A program made the translations under genes and the position numbers. 60,841 bases of DNA from Candidatus Hodarchaeota archaeon (lineage in GTDB: Archaea > Asgardarchaeota > Heimdallarchaeia > Hodarchaeales > Hodarchaeaceae): contig JAEOTQ010000155.1 in NCBI GenBank assembly GCA_016839785.1, positions 1 through 60,841 on the forward strand, read 5' to 3'. Positions 36,046-44,447 of the stretch are shown in pieces (positions within the stretch are counted from its first letter, which is position 1; each line of letters starts with the position of its first letter). The notes under the pieces were generated by a model that saw only the letters and a program-made list of their open reading frames with translations, was not told the origin of the DNA and did no database searches.

Positions 36046-37797
36046 TTATTCGTTATACTCAAGGGAAGATCCACATTCTGGGCAATCAATCATTCCAACT
36101 GATTCCATTCCTTGATAACAATTTACACATACTTCTGCTTTACATGAATTACAGATTAACTTCTTCTGATCTGTTTTAACCCAATTACAAACCGCACATT
36201 CGAAAGAAACAAAATCCCTTTTGATAATCAACTGCATTTTTCTTATGTTGATAGATCCTGATATAATTTTATGAGTGATGAGTTTTTCTAATATTGCTAT
36301 AACCCTGTCCGAGGATTGATTACTGAAATCAATTATCTGCTGAAGAGTGAATATTGTTGAATGATTGTTTCGAATAAAGTCCACCAATTGGCTTTCAATC
36401 GAACTAAGACTTATGGTTCTCTCTCCTGGAGAGTACCATCCCGATTTCAATGGGCCCTGTTCACAGAAATAACACTCCTCAGTTGTTTCAAGATTGTACG
36501 AATAAGCGTAAGTTAACCTGCAGTTGGGACAGTTCCGTGGTAGATCGATAATAAATGCCGAAATATTCCCACAAAACGGACATTCGTGGGTACTATCTAC
36601 ATTTCTACAGTTAGAGCACATCACTCTCCTACAGTTTTGACATTCAAAATAAATGGATGGATTGGAATATGAGGAGGTATCTATTTGGCAAAATATTTCT
36701 AAATCTTTTATTCCTTTTACTAGAAAAGGATTAATTGAATCCCCAGCAATAATGCGTAGTTCTAAACGATCTGCTATGATTTGAATTACTTTTAACAGGT
36801 TTAAAACATTTAAGTGTAATTTTGATGCCAATCCCTCAATATCAATTCCCTGTTTGAACCAGTCAATCAAAGTTCTTCCTTTAAATGTTTTTTCTGATAA
36901 TTCACCTTTAAAGCTTTCATTCAGTAGTAATAATAGGTTGTAGAGATCATCAAACGCAAGATCAAACCTTGCCTGCCAGAAATCCAAAGGAATCTCTTGA
37001 TAAACATAAATATCCCATATGATTTGTGATACGATATCAATAGTAGAATAGATATAATTATTATCCTTAGATTGGATATAGCTTAAACCTTTTCCAATAG
37101 ATTCAAGGATTATCAATACATCATCAATTGATAGATTGGTAAGCCTAGAAATATTAACTAAGGAAACTTCAGAAGAGATTTGGAAGGAAGCATTTATGAA
37201 TCGGGTTAAATATCTAATTGATCCTTCATTCGGGGAAGAATAGGAGAGATGAATATACTTAAAGTTATAAATTCGTTGCTTGATAGGATCAATATAACCT
37301 CGGAACAAATTTTTGTCAGCTAATAAGTCTAATACAGCTTCTAGCTGGTCATCTGTCCAGTAAATCTGATTTAACAAGTATTCAAGATCGTGAGTAGGAG
37401 ACGTACCGAGTAATTTAGCAATGAATGATATTGCACCAGAACGAGTGAAAAATCTTCGTTTTATTAGATCAAAAAATCCATCAATTTTTTGGACATATTC
37501 ATGGATAATAGATTCAAGTAATTTTCCAGGAATATTCAAAAGATCAATTAAATCGCATATATCAACAACTCCCTGTGTATCTAAGAAATGTTGAATTTTT
37601 CTGTAAACATGAGAATTTGGTATGAAATAATTGTGGTTATAATCTAAAACACCTTTTAATTCTTGGTGTTGAATTTTCTCATGTATAAAGGCGATTACAT
37701 TCATTTTATCGGTTTTTGAAGAAAATTCCTCAATCCGTATAGGTGATTGTGCCGTCGAGACTGCTTCAAACCATTTTGTTTTTTTGCGTCTTAACAT
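36046..37797 (-). CDS. Tandem winged-helix and zinc-finger protein resembling UFL1/DDRGK1; candidate ubiquitin ligase
   Basis: About 583 residues. The N-terminal ~360 form several winged-helix/PCI-like units. Residues ~35-110 (IHEKIQHQEL, YFIPNSHVYRKIQHFL, GVVDICDLIDLLNIPGKLLE) align by eye with the N-terminal units of UFL1, and LLADKNLFRGYID recalls DDRGK1/UFL1. Residues ~386-447 hold ten cysteines in CxxC pairs, including CQNCRRVMCSNC and CPFC; residues ~460-525 are another winged helix; residues ~534-575 hold a second cluster (CAVC, CNSC, CVNC, CPEC), a possible RING- or B-box-like finger. It lies next to the E1-ubiquitin cluster. I place it as an E3 candidate by inference. Confidence 0.6.
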   Translation of the reverse strand: MLRRKKTKWFEAVSTAQSPIRIEEFSSKTDKMNVIAFIHEKIQHQELKGVLDYNHNYFIPNSHVYRKIQHFLDTQGVVDICDLIDLLNIPGKLLESIIHEYVQKIDGFFDLIKRRFFTRSGAISFIAKLLGTSPTHDLEYLLNQIYWTDDQLEAVLDLLADKNLFRGYIDPIKQRIYNFKYIHLSYSSPNEGSIRYLTRFINASFQISSEVSLVNISRLTNLSIDDVLIILESIGKGLSYIQSKDNNYIYSTIDIVSQIIWDIYVYQEIPLDFWQARFDLAFDDLYNLLLLLNESFKGELSEKTFKGRTLIDWFKQGIDIEGLASKLHLNVLNLLKVIQIIADRLELRIIAGDSINPFLVKGIKDLEIFCQIDTSSYSNPSIYFECQNCRRVMCSNCRNVDSTHECPFCGNISAFIIDLPRNCPNCRLTYAYSYNLETTEECYFCEQGPLKSGWYSPGERTISLSSIESQLVDFIRNNHSTIFTLQQIIDFSNQSSDRVIAILEKLITHKIISGSINIRKMQLIIKRDFVSFECAVCNWVKTDQKKLICNSCKAEVCVNCYQGMESVGMIDCPECGSSLEYNE

Positions 37798-37942
37798 CTT
37801 GCACAACCAGATGATGTCTAATCAATGAAAGGAAAGGCATTTTTATATCATTTACCCACAACCTAATTATCACAAGAGCTATCACAAGTAGGGTCAATTC
37901 AATATTAAGTAAGAAATTTTTCAATATCAGCATGAAAAAGAT

Positions 37943-38290
37943 GTGAGATGTTCCCACGTGAAAGAATCCAACTTTAGATGCCAATTTTGTGGATACGTTC
38001 CTCACTCACATGAACAACCTGGTACAGGTGTTTGGTATTGCCCTAAATGTGGAAAAAGAACAACAATTCGATTAACTGTACCTTCACCTAGGAAATCCAG
38101 TTACAAAAAGCCCCAATCTCGTCAAGCTTCTCGTGATCAAATTTCTAGCCAAATTTACAGGGAACTCACAAAAGAAAAGAGTCAAGAATATGGGCTAAAA
38201 GAACCTTATCTCAATCCAACCATTCAACCAATAAAACCAAAACTCAGAAAAAAGGTACGCATTTTCGCTCCCTCTAAAGATAACGATTAA
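37943..38290 (+). CDS. Small zinc-ribbon protein in the ubiquitin cluster
   Basis: A 115-residue protein. Residues ~13-36 form a zinc ribbon with CQFC and CPKC pairs and His residues between them (PHSHEQPG), with an extra Cys and His at the very N terminus. The rest is a basic, probably disordered tail. The ubiquitin operon of Caldiarchaeum encodes a small RING-like protein; this gene occupies a similar neighbourhood but has too few ligands for a full RING. Start GTG, no clear ribosome site. Its last 4 bases overlap the convergent E1 gene. Confidence 0.6.
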   Translation: MRCSHVKESNFRCQFCGYVPHSHEQPGTGVWYCPKCGKRTTIRLTVPSPRKSSYKKPQSRQASRDQISSQIYRELTKEKSQEYGLKEPYLNPTIQPIKPKLRKKVRIFAPSKDND

Positions 38291-39522
38291 CCCTTTTTTG
38301 TTTTAAACCTGATTATTACTCTCTTTTCTTCATCATCAGTAAGTGAACTCGCAGTTAATCTATCTCCATCTTGAAGAACATTTTTCACTAAAGCTTCATT
38401 CGGAATGATAAAATTTCCTCTAAAACCTATGTAGTTTTTCTTGAATTTACGTTTTAAAACGGTGAAAATCGTCCTACATTTTGAATTTGGATTTATATTA
38501 ATGGTTACTGGGGTTTGCTGAAAAATTGATGTATCGCCGCACACCATACAATCTGGATCTCTAAATAATTCAAAAGAACTTATATTTCCTGTCAAAGCTG
38601 AATAAATTGTTAAATCAGGAACTCTAAAACGATATGTTTGGACTAGAGATTTCATTCGATTTTGATCCTTTTTCTTTAAATCCTTCATTTTATTAAAAAA
38701 CAGGGTTTTTATAATTTCTTGTGATTGAATTCCACTTGTTACTGCATTAACAGTGATTAGGCTAGGTACACGGTATAATACACTCTGAATTATATCTTTA
38801 TTATCAAATATTGGGAATTGGTGTTTCGCCGCTAACTTATTTGCTAGATCTGTTAGTTTTTGGATATCATCGGAGGAATTTTCATCAGGTTCACGATCAT
38901 TAAGTGTATGAAATTCATATAGAGCTTTCCATGCGCAATGGTCTCTCGTTCTTGGAGTTCCAACAAGGGTACATGGTGCAGATAGAACACGTGTCTCCTC
39001 CGGAGGTGGTGGTGAATCACATGCCAAACAGGCGTTATTACTTGGATTAACACTTTGTACTTGACCAAAATATCCATCAGTTGCTGAATCTATTAGCGAT
39101 AAAGGTAATTCTACAGCTGTTTCATTGATATATTGACGTGCCAAAAAATTATCCACACAACCAGCAATAATATCAGAATCCTCAAAAATTTTAAAAGGTA
39201 ATGATTGAATAGGTTCATTATATGCCTCAATTTCTAAAGAAGAATTATAACGACTCTTAATTACCTTCTTGGCGACCTTGGCTTTATTTTTTCCAATATC
39301 CGTTTTCGAAAATAGTAATTGTCGATTTAGATTCGAATATTCAATCGTGTCCATATCAACTAAAATTAACTTTCCGACTCCAAGCAAGGCTAAGTTTTTA
39401 GCTACTTCTCCCCCAGTTCCTCCTATTCCTATTATTATTACGCTGCTTTTCTCGATTAGGCTTTGATCCCATATTGTGAGACGTTCTTGTCGATCAAATT
39501 TCGATGTAGGATGTGAGTTCAT
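38287..39522 (-). CDS. Ubiquitin-activating enzyme E1-like protein
   Basis: About 411 residues with one adenylation domain. The nucleotide loop is IIGIGGTGGEVAKNLALLG, followed by DMDTIEYSNLNRQLLF. The catalytic Cys is about residue 184 in APCTLVGTPRTRDHCAW, which matches the CT ... P ... HCI/A-W block of eukaryotic UBA3/UBA1 rather than MoeB/ThiF. Zinc CxxC pairs (CLAC, CMVC) are present. The C-terminal ~70 residues look like a ubiquitin-fold domain that recruits E2. It ends the operon tandem-RWD/ubiquitin/E1. Start ATG 39522 or TTG 39537. Confidence 0.92.
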   Translation of the reverse strand: MNSHPTSKFDRQERLTIWDQSLIEKSSVIIIGIGGTGGEVAKNLALLGVGKLILVDMDTIEYSNLNRQLLFSKTDIGKNKAKVAKKVIKSRYNSSLEIEAYNEPIQSLPFKIFEDSDIIAGCVDNFLARQYINETAVELPLSLIDSATDGYFGQVQSVNPSNNACLACDSPPPPEETRVLSAPCTLVGTPRTRDHCAWKALYEFHTLNDREPDENSSDDIQKLTDLANKLAAKHQFPIFDNKDIIQSVLYRVPSLITVNAVTSGIQSQEIIKTLFFNKMKDLKKKDQNRMKSLVQTYRFRVPDLTIYSALTGNISSFELFRDPDCMVCGDTSIFQQTPVTININPNSKCRTIFTVLKRKFKKNYIGFRGNFIIPNEALVKNVLQDGDRLTASSLTDDEEKRVIIRFKTKKG

Positions 39523-39557
39523 TGAGAATTCCGTCAATGAGAAGAGAATGGAGGAGA

Positions 39558-39887
39558 TTACCCCCCTTTTATCTGATCAGGTACTATCATTAAAAGGGCA
39601 TTTTCTTCAATATTGTACGAAACAAGGTTGTTTGATGGATTCATTCTTCGACCTTTAAACAATAGTGCGATTGGTACAACTTCAGGAATATTAAATGCAT
39701 CACGCGCGGCTGTAATTGCTTGAAAAACCGTACCATTAATGTTAATATACTTTTCACGAATATTTTGATCTGGTGGAAGTTGTGGGTCCTTAAAACGGAC
39801 TTTTATCATACGTTCAATACCATCAGATGTTGATCCTTGAGAACTGATATTAGAGTCCCAGACAACATCTTTTTTTCGATTATTCAT
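39558..39887 (-). CDS. Ubiquitin-like modifier ending in Gly-Gly
   Basis: A 109-residue protein. An N-terminal tail of ~26 residues precedes a beta-grasp domain (MIKVRFKDP ... ININGTVFQAITAARDAF ... ALLFKGRRMNP, LVSYNIEENALLMIV) that follows the ubiquitin pattern of LIFAGKQLEDG, DYNI and HLVL. The chain ends exactly in IKGG, so no processing is needed to expose Gly-Gly. A GGTGA ribosome site supports the ATG and so the tail. The E1 gene follows 20 bases later. Confidence 0.9.
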   Translation of the reverse strand: MNNRKKDVVWDSNISSQGSTSDGIERMIKVRFKDPQLPPDQNIREKYININGTVFQAITAARDAFNIPEVVPIALLFKGRRMNPSNNLVSYNIEENALLMIVPDQIKGG

Positions 39888-39909
39888 TTATTTTCACCTT
39901 TGATTGTCT

Positions 39910-40701
39910 CTACACATAGAATAAACGTTCAATTTCGGCCAAAACTGCAATAAGATCAATACGGCCTTTTGCATAATCCTCTAAAGGCCCTCGTATAAGT
40001 GGATACCTAGAAAGAACTTCACTTTCAAGACCGATCGGATAATTCTTTTTTCTCTTAATTGTAAATGGGATTATTTCCCCTGTTTGTGCATAAAAGTTAA
40101 TTTTAATTTCCTTTTTTGTTGGTATAGCATCGTAGCTATCCAGAATCTGTCGTATAAGGGGATCTTTTTCTTTAACCGCGTCTCTTGTCTCAGCTAAAGT
40201 CTGGCTAGTCTCTAACTTTTGGGGTATTTGATCTTCAGTTTTTTGGTAGATCTCTTCTAATACATCTAATACCGAGCTTGTGCCTGGTGACCAATTTTTC
40301 ATTGTATTTAAGTCACTGATCTCACAATTGATGACTTCTCGAAGAACATTTGGTCCATCGATAAATGGTTTCTCTGGTAAATCATCGAGTACGATTAATA
40401 AAGGAAAGGCATACTGTCCAACTTGCATTTTTATACGAATTTTTCCTACCTCATCCCCTACTAATTCTCCAGGAAAATTTTCAAGTATTTTCTGGGATTC
40501 CTGAAATAATAGGTAATAGTGTTCAGATTCCACTTCCTCGTCAGCTGAACTTTCATCGGGAGTTATACCCTGTGATTTCTTAAGATAATTTGTCAATTCA
40601 CAATATTCACAATGAATGGGACGAATAGAAGAGGGTTTTCCTGATAAGGGAGCACCACATCCATTACACTGAGCAACATCTGTCTCGATATCGTTCATCA
40701 T
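39910..40701 (-). CDS. Zinc-ribbon protein with two candidate RWD/E2-like domains
   Basis: A 263-residue protein I do not recognise by name. Residues ~12-36 are a C4 zinc ribbon (CNGCGAPL, CEYCEL). Residues ~70-155 (KIRIKMQVGQYAFPLLIVLDD, then MKNWSPGTSSVLDVLEEI) follow the UBC/RWD pattern of strands, a proline-rich stretch and a final W-x-P-x-x-S-L-x-D-V-L helix. Residues ~190-263 (EIKINFYAQTGEIIPFTIKR, YPLIRGPLEDYAKGRIDLIAVLAEI) repeat that layout. No active-site Cys or HPN is visible. It is the first gene of the operon with ubiquitin and E1. A role as adaptor or E2-like scaffold is inference. Confidence 0.6.
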   Translation of the reverse strand: MMNDIETDVAQCNGCGAPLSGKPSSIRPIHCEYCELTNYLKKSQGITPDESSADEEVESEHYYLLFQESQKILENFPGELVGDEVGKIRIKMQVGQYAFPLLIVLDDLPEKPFIDGPNVLREVINCEISDLNTMKNWSPGTSSVLDVLEEIYQKTEDQIPQKLETSQTLAETRDAVKEKDPLIRQILDSYDAIPTKKEIKINFYAQTGEIIPFTIKRKKNYPIGLESEVLSRYPLIRGPLEDYAKGRIDLIAVLAEIERLFYV

Positions 40702-41018
40702 TCTACCTCATTTCCAGCTCCGTTTTCTGAGAAAGATTAAACATACGAGATTCCAAAATATTACTAATCCACAGAGAAGATCTATAATCACATATTTAGT
40801 AATGATCTAAGCCTCATGTGTTGTAATATGAACAGAAATTTCGCTATTAACTTCCAGAATATTGAATTACTGCAGGTTCATTCTGAAAACTGACCTTAAA
40901 AAACTAGCTCATAATGGCTTTCCTTCTAGCCAGACAATCCACAGCTTTAAAAAAATAGATAGAGTAAGTTTATAGGTTAATGGATATCACCTGATTATTG
41001 AACTAGGAGCGAACACTT
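40702..41018. promoter_or_regulatory. Divergent promoter region of the ubiquitin gene cluster
   Basis: The leftward operon (RWD-like/ubiquitin/E1) and the rightward E2-JAMM unit both start here. A CTTTAAAAAAATAG element at about 40942 could be the TATA box for E2, whose ATG has AGGAG 9 bases upstream. No ORF or strong palindrome is seen. Confidence 0.45.
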
Positions 41019-41564
41019 ATGTCTGATCTACATTCCAGACGATTAAGGGAAGAATTTAAGCGAATGCTCAAGATTTATCCCCCGAAAAGTGCTACCATAA
41101 AGTGGTTGATAGTGAATAATGATCTTCATCATTATTCTGCAACAATAAAAGGGAGAGAAGGCACTCCGTATGAAAATGGGGAATGGAAAATCACTATTGA
41201 TCTCCCACCAGAATATCCCTTTAAACCTCCAATTGTTAATTTTATCACACCAATTTGGCATCCCAATATTGCTGTTGGGGAAACCCGTTGGAAATGGGGT
41301 TCTAATGTCTGCTTAAGTCTAATAAATTGGAATAATATTGGGGAACTTGGTGGTTGGAAAAAGACTATAACTCTACCTAGTGTTTTTGAGCATATTGAAA
41401 TGATGCTTGATGTTTATCAAAGTTCAGGTGATTCTGATTTTCCAGAATATCTTGTTGATCCTGGGGATCCATTCAATCCAGAGGCTGGTAAGTCGATGCA
41501 GTCAAACTTTAATGATTTCTGGAAGAAAGCTGTGGAGTGGACAAAAAAACATAGTATGAATTAA
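41019..41564 (+). CDS. Ubiquitin-conjugating enzyme E2
   Basis: A 181-residue UBC-fold enzyme. It has YPFKPPIVNFITPIWHPNI with the HPN motif (residues ~81-83) and the catalytic Cys98 in GSNVCLSLINW, followed by a LGGWKKTITL insertion and the helical C terminus. It takes ubiquitin from E1 and passes it to substrate. An insertion of about 12 residues between HPN and Cys (VGETRWKWG) is longer than in the canonical class. It is the first gene of a rightward unit with JAMM. Confidence 0.95.
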   Translation: MSDLHSRRLREEFKRMLKIYPPKSATIKWLIVNNDLHHYSATIKGREGTPYENGEWKITIDLPPEYPFKPPIVNFITPIWHPNIAVGETRWKWGSNVCLSLINWNNIGELGGWKKTITLPSVFEHIEMMLDVYQSSGDSDFPEYLVDPGDPFNPEAGKSMQSNFNDFWKKAVEWTKKHSMN

Positions 41565-41660
41565 CTCCTAAATGTCTCAAATTGGTCTAATGGGGTATTA
41601 ATATTGAAAACAAATCAGGGTGGAATTGGATGTTCTGACTAAGCAAGGAATCGAACTTCG

Positions 41661-42239
41661 ATGACAAAGAAACATTCCCAAGATAATGTTGATGGTGAGG
41701 AGGGAAAAAAGAATTCATTTGATGGCCAAGATCCCAGTCTTACTAGCAATGAAATAATACAATTAAAATTAGAGACAAAATCTGTTACTATTTTACAGCA
41801 AGCAATCCAGGAAATTACGAATTTCTCTATCAAATCAATGCCAAAAGAGGCGATTGGATTACTAAGTGGGAGAGAAATACGTCCAAAAGAATTAATGATA
41901 ACAAAGGGGATTTATGTTACTGAAGGGGAAGAATACTCTGTATCCTTTTCTGAGGACGATTTTCAAGTATTTGATCAATTAGCTGGACCTGAATATTGTG
42001 TGGGATGGTGGCATTCCCATCCTGGATTTGGACTATTTTTATCTCAGACTGATATCACTACTCATATTTTCTCTTTTCAAATTGTACATCGTTTATCAGT
42101 GGCACTGGTAGTTGATCCCATTGCTGTAGGAATAGATGGAATCGCTAAACATAAATTTTTCCAAGTCGTAGGCGACTCTCAGAACAATTCATTCCGATAT
42201 GTAGAACTAGCCAGTTATCTTGATAAATCTTCAGAGTAA
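41661..42239 (+). CDS. JAMM/MPN+ deubiquitinase (Rpn11-like)
   Basis: A 192-residue metalloprotease. After a charged tail of ~40 residues comes the MPN domain with the catalytic Glu63 (PKEAIGLLSG) and the zinc motif HSHPGFGLFLSQTDITT (His118, His120, Asp131), matching Rpn11's HSHPGFGCWLS. It should cut ubiquitin from substrates or between chains. It lies 96 bases after the E2 gene; a membrane-protein gene follows. Confidence 0.93.
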   Translation: MTKKHSQDNVDGEEGKKNSFDGQDPSLTSNEIIQLKLETKSVTILQQAIQEITNFSIKSMPKEAIGLLSGREIRPKELMITKGIYVTEGEEYSVSFSEDDFQVFDQLAGPEYCVGWWHSHPGFGLFLSQTDITTHIFSFQIVHRLSVALVVDPIAVGIDGIAKHKFFQVVGDSQNNSFRYVELASYLDKSSE

Positions 42240-42325
42240 GGATAATTCTGTAATTATAAATTCAGAAATCGGTTTGGAACAAACAATATTAAACAATGAA
42301 TTAGAAGGCCACTTTGAGATTCAAA

Positions 42326-43108
42326 ATGACAATATACGATCCTTTTACAAAACTCTTTCTCATCATTGGACAATTCTTCTTACAATCTGAGCAATACGGG
42401 ATTCTAGATTATTTAATTATATTTTTAGGACCAGGACTCGTATTATTTTTCACATTTTATCTGTTATGGGCTGGTAGGAGGAAGAATCACAAAATAATTA
42501 ACGTAACAAAGGATGCTCTTCTTGAAATTTTCTCAAATGAATTTGATGATTTTGTAACGGATCAATTAAGTTCCAATGGTGGACTACTATTTCCAAAGTA
42601 TAAAAAATCCTCTAAAATTCCATTTAAAGATTTTCGCGTTGTGTTTGCATTGGAAGAACGTCATTTAATGTTATCTGTGATTATCTCATGGTTTTCAGGT
42701 TCAAATGACTACATTGCTATAGAAGGAAATGCAAAAAAAGGGAAATTACCAACTAAGATACAAATCATCCCCAACAATGAGGAAGGACAGATTAAAAAAC
42801 ATCAAGATGTGCTTTTTCAATTAAAAGATATAACACTCGATGTAGAACGACTTGATAATTTCTTTCTATTGAAAGCTACATCTGAACGCATGGGGAATTA
42901 TTTTCTTAAAGATAAGTCATTATTAAAACAAATTTACTCCATTCGGGAATTTTTAGTCAGACTCTCTATCGATTCGTCAGAAGATCCTTCAATTCGAGTT
43001 TATTGTAGAATAAATAAGAAGCTAGACTTAGTAAAGATACATCGATTATTTCTAACCTTAACCGAACGAGTAAATTTAGTCTCAGAAAAAAAGGTCATGA
43101 AGAAATAA
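42326..43108 (+). CDS. Single-pass membrane protein with a large cytoplasmic domain, weakly CCDC47-like
   Basis: About 260 residues. A membrane segment (YLIIFLGPGLVLFFTFYLLW, residues ~26-46) is followed by RRKNHK and a ~200-residue soluble domain (LEIFSNEFDDFV, FALEERHLMLSVIISW, DYIAIEGNAK, FFLLKATSERMGNYFLKDK). The order - membrane helix, basic linker, alpha/beta domain - and a few stretches recall CCDC47/calumin of the ER, but the match is weak. Start ATG 42326 or TTG 42314. It may be co-transcribed with E2 and JAMM. Confidence 0.5.
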   Translation: MTIYDPFTKLFLIIGQFFLQSEQYGILDYLIIFLGPGLVLFFTFYLLWAGRRKNHKIINVTKDALLEIFSNEFDDFVTDQLSSNGGLLFPKYKKSSKIPFKDFRVVFALEERHLMLSVIISWFSGSNDYIAIEGNAKKGKLPTKIQIIPNNEEGQIKKHQDVLFQLKDITLDVERLDNFFLLKATSERMGNYFLKDKSLLKQIYSIREFLVRLSIDSSEDPSIRVYCRINKKLDLVKIHRLFLTLTERVNLVSEKKVMKK

Positions 43109-43126
43109 AATTGGGCTATCAAATTT

Positions 43127-43690
43127 CTATAGAGTCTCAATTTTTTCAGTGACTCTTTGTCGTAGCCATTCTAATCCTTCTTCAACATTGAATCCAGTCT
43201 TAGCTGAAGTAGGTACAATTGCATATGAATGGGTCGTTACTTTGTGAAGATTAAGGGATCGTGCAACTTCACCTGCAGAAGCAGCATTTTCTAGATCTTG
43301 CTTGTTTGCTAATACCAAAATTGGAATGTTTTCCACCTTATCGTTATTTAAGACGTATTTCCATAATTCAGCTTGAGCTTCATCAAAACGAGTTCTATCG
43401 TTTGAATCAATCACATAAACTATTCCCATTGAACCAGCCATATAACTCTCCCAAAGAGATTCACGAAAGGCTTCTTGGCCACCAATATCCCAAGATATGA
43501 ACCGCACATTACCAGAACTGAACTCATCAACATTCATACCTAGTGTACGAAATGTACTATCATCAAATTCCCCAGAGGTTATTCTTTTGACAATCGTAGT
43601 CTTGCCTGCATGGTCAAGTCCTAACCAGGCTATCTTCACTGTTAGTCGTTCTCTAGCAAGCCTCGCGCGTAGTTTGGTAAGGAAACTCAT
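43127..43690 (-). CDS. Arf-family small GTPase (second of a tandem pair)
   Basis: A 187-residue GTPase with G1 GLDHAGKTT, G2 RTLGMNVDEF, G3 WDIGGQEAFR, G4 NKQD and G5 SAK. The WDxGGQ and GxDxAGKTT patterns are Arf/Arl/Sar-like. No N-terminal myristoylation glycine is seen. An AGAGGT ribosome site precedes the ATG. It follows the first Arf-like gene by 12 bases. Confidence 0.92.
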   Translation of the reverse strand: MSFLTKLRARLARERLTVKIAWLGLDHAGKTTIVKRITSGEFDDSTFRTLGMNVDEFSSGNVRFISWDIGGQEAFRESLWESYMAGSMGIVYVIDSNDRTRFDEAQAELWKYVLNNDKVENIPILVLANKQDLENAASAGEVARSLNLHKVTTHSYAIVPTSAKTGFNVEEGLEWLRQRVTEKIETL

Positions 43691-43702
43691 TGAAGATACC
43701 TC

Positions 43703-44251
43703 TTATTTTCTTTGTGTCAATTTACTCTGAAATCTCTCGCTCATCCATTGCCAGGGCTCCTCAACACCTTCTCCAGTAAGAGCTGAACATGGATAAACCC
43801 CAAATGTTCTTGGACGTTCTGCCATTTCAGTTTCCAGCTCAAGGGTTTTAACTATATTATCTAAAGACATAGCAACATCTAAATCTTGCTTGTTTGCCAA
43901 AAATAAAAATGCCGAATCCTCTGGCGCCCATTGAATAACGTTCTTAAGCCATTTAGCTGCAGTTTCTACTTTGTCTCTATCAGCTGAGTCGAAAACAAAA
44001 ACCACTCCCGATGCTTCTGAAACAAAAGGTTCCCAAAGACTAGTAGGATAGGTAGGTTGTCCACCTAAATCTACAGCCATAACCTCAAAATCACCAATCT
44101 TTAGCGTTTCAATATTCATACCCATTGTAGGGACAGTTTCTAAATCTTCATGTCCCTTTAGTCTTTTTACTAATGTTGTTTTTCCAGCATTAGCCAGACC
44201 GACAAAGGCTATTTGATTTTCAATTTCTCGACCAAATAATTTTGTTGGCAT
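43703..44251 (-). CDS. Arf-family small GTPase (first of a tandem pair)
   Basis: A 182-residue GTPase with G1 GLANAGKTT, G2 VPTMGMNIETL, G3 VDLGGQPTYP, G4 NKQD and G5 SALTGEGVE. The motif set is Arf-like. It differs from its neighbour in G3, with VDLGGQ where that has WDIGGQ. The gene pair forms a small operon; the two proteins may be paralogues. Confidence 0.92.
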   Translation of the reverse strand: MPTKLFGREIENQIAFVGLANAGKTTLVKRLKGHEDLETVPTMGMNIETLKIGDFEVMAVDLGGQPTYPTSLWEPFVSEASGVVFVFDSADRDKVETAAKWLKNVIQWAPEDSAFLFLANKQDLDVAMSLDNIVKTLELETEMAERPRTFGVYPCSALTGEGVEEPWQWMSERFQSKLTQRK

Positions 44252-44447
44252 CTTCTAAACCAATCATCAATTGAATCAGATGCAGAAAGTGCTAAATGGA
44301 ACCTTTATTGAGAAACTCACTACTCTTTAACCAAGCGGGTTTCAAACACATAAACAGTTTTCTTGTAGCGGTTGTTTTAAGAGTTCTGTGCATTATTAAT
44401 AAACCTATTTTATTAGTTGTATTCGAAATTACTCTATAATACTCCTG

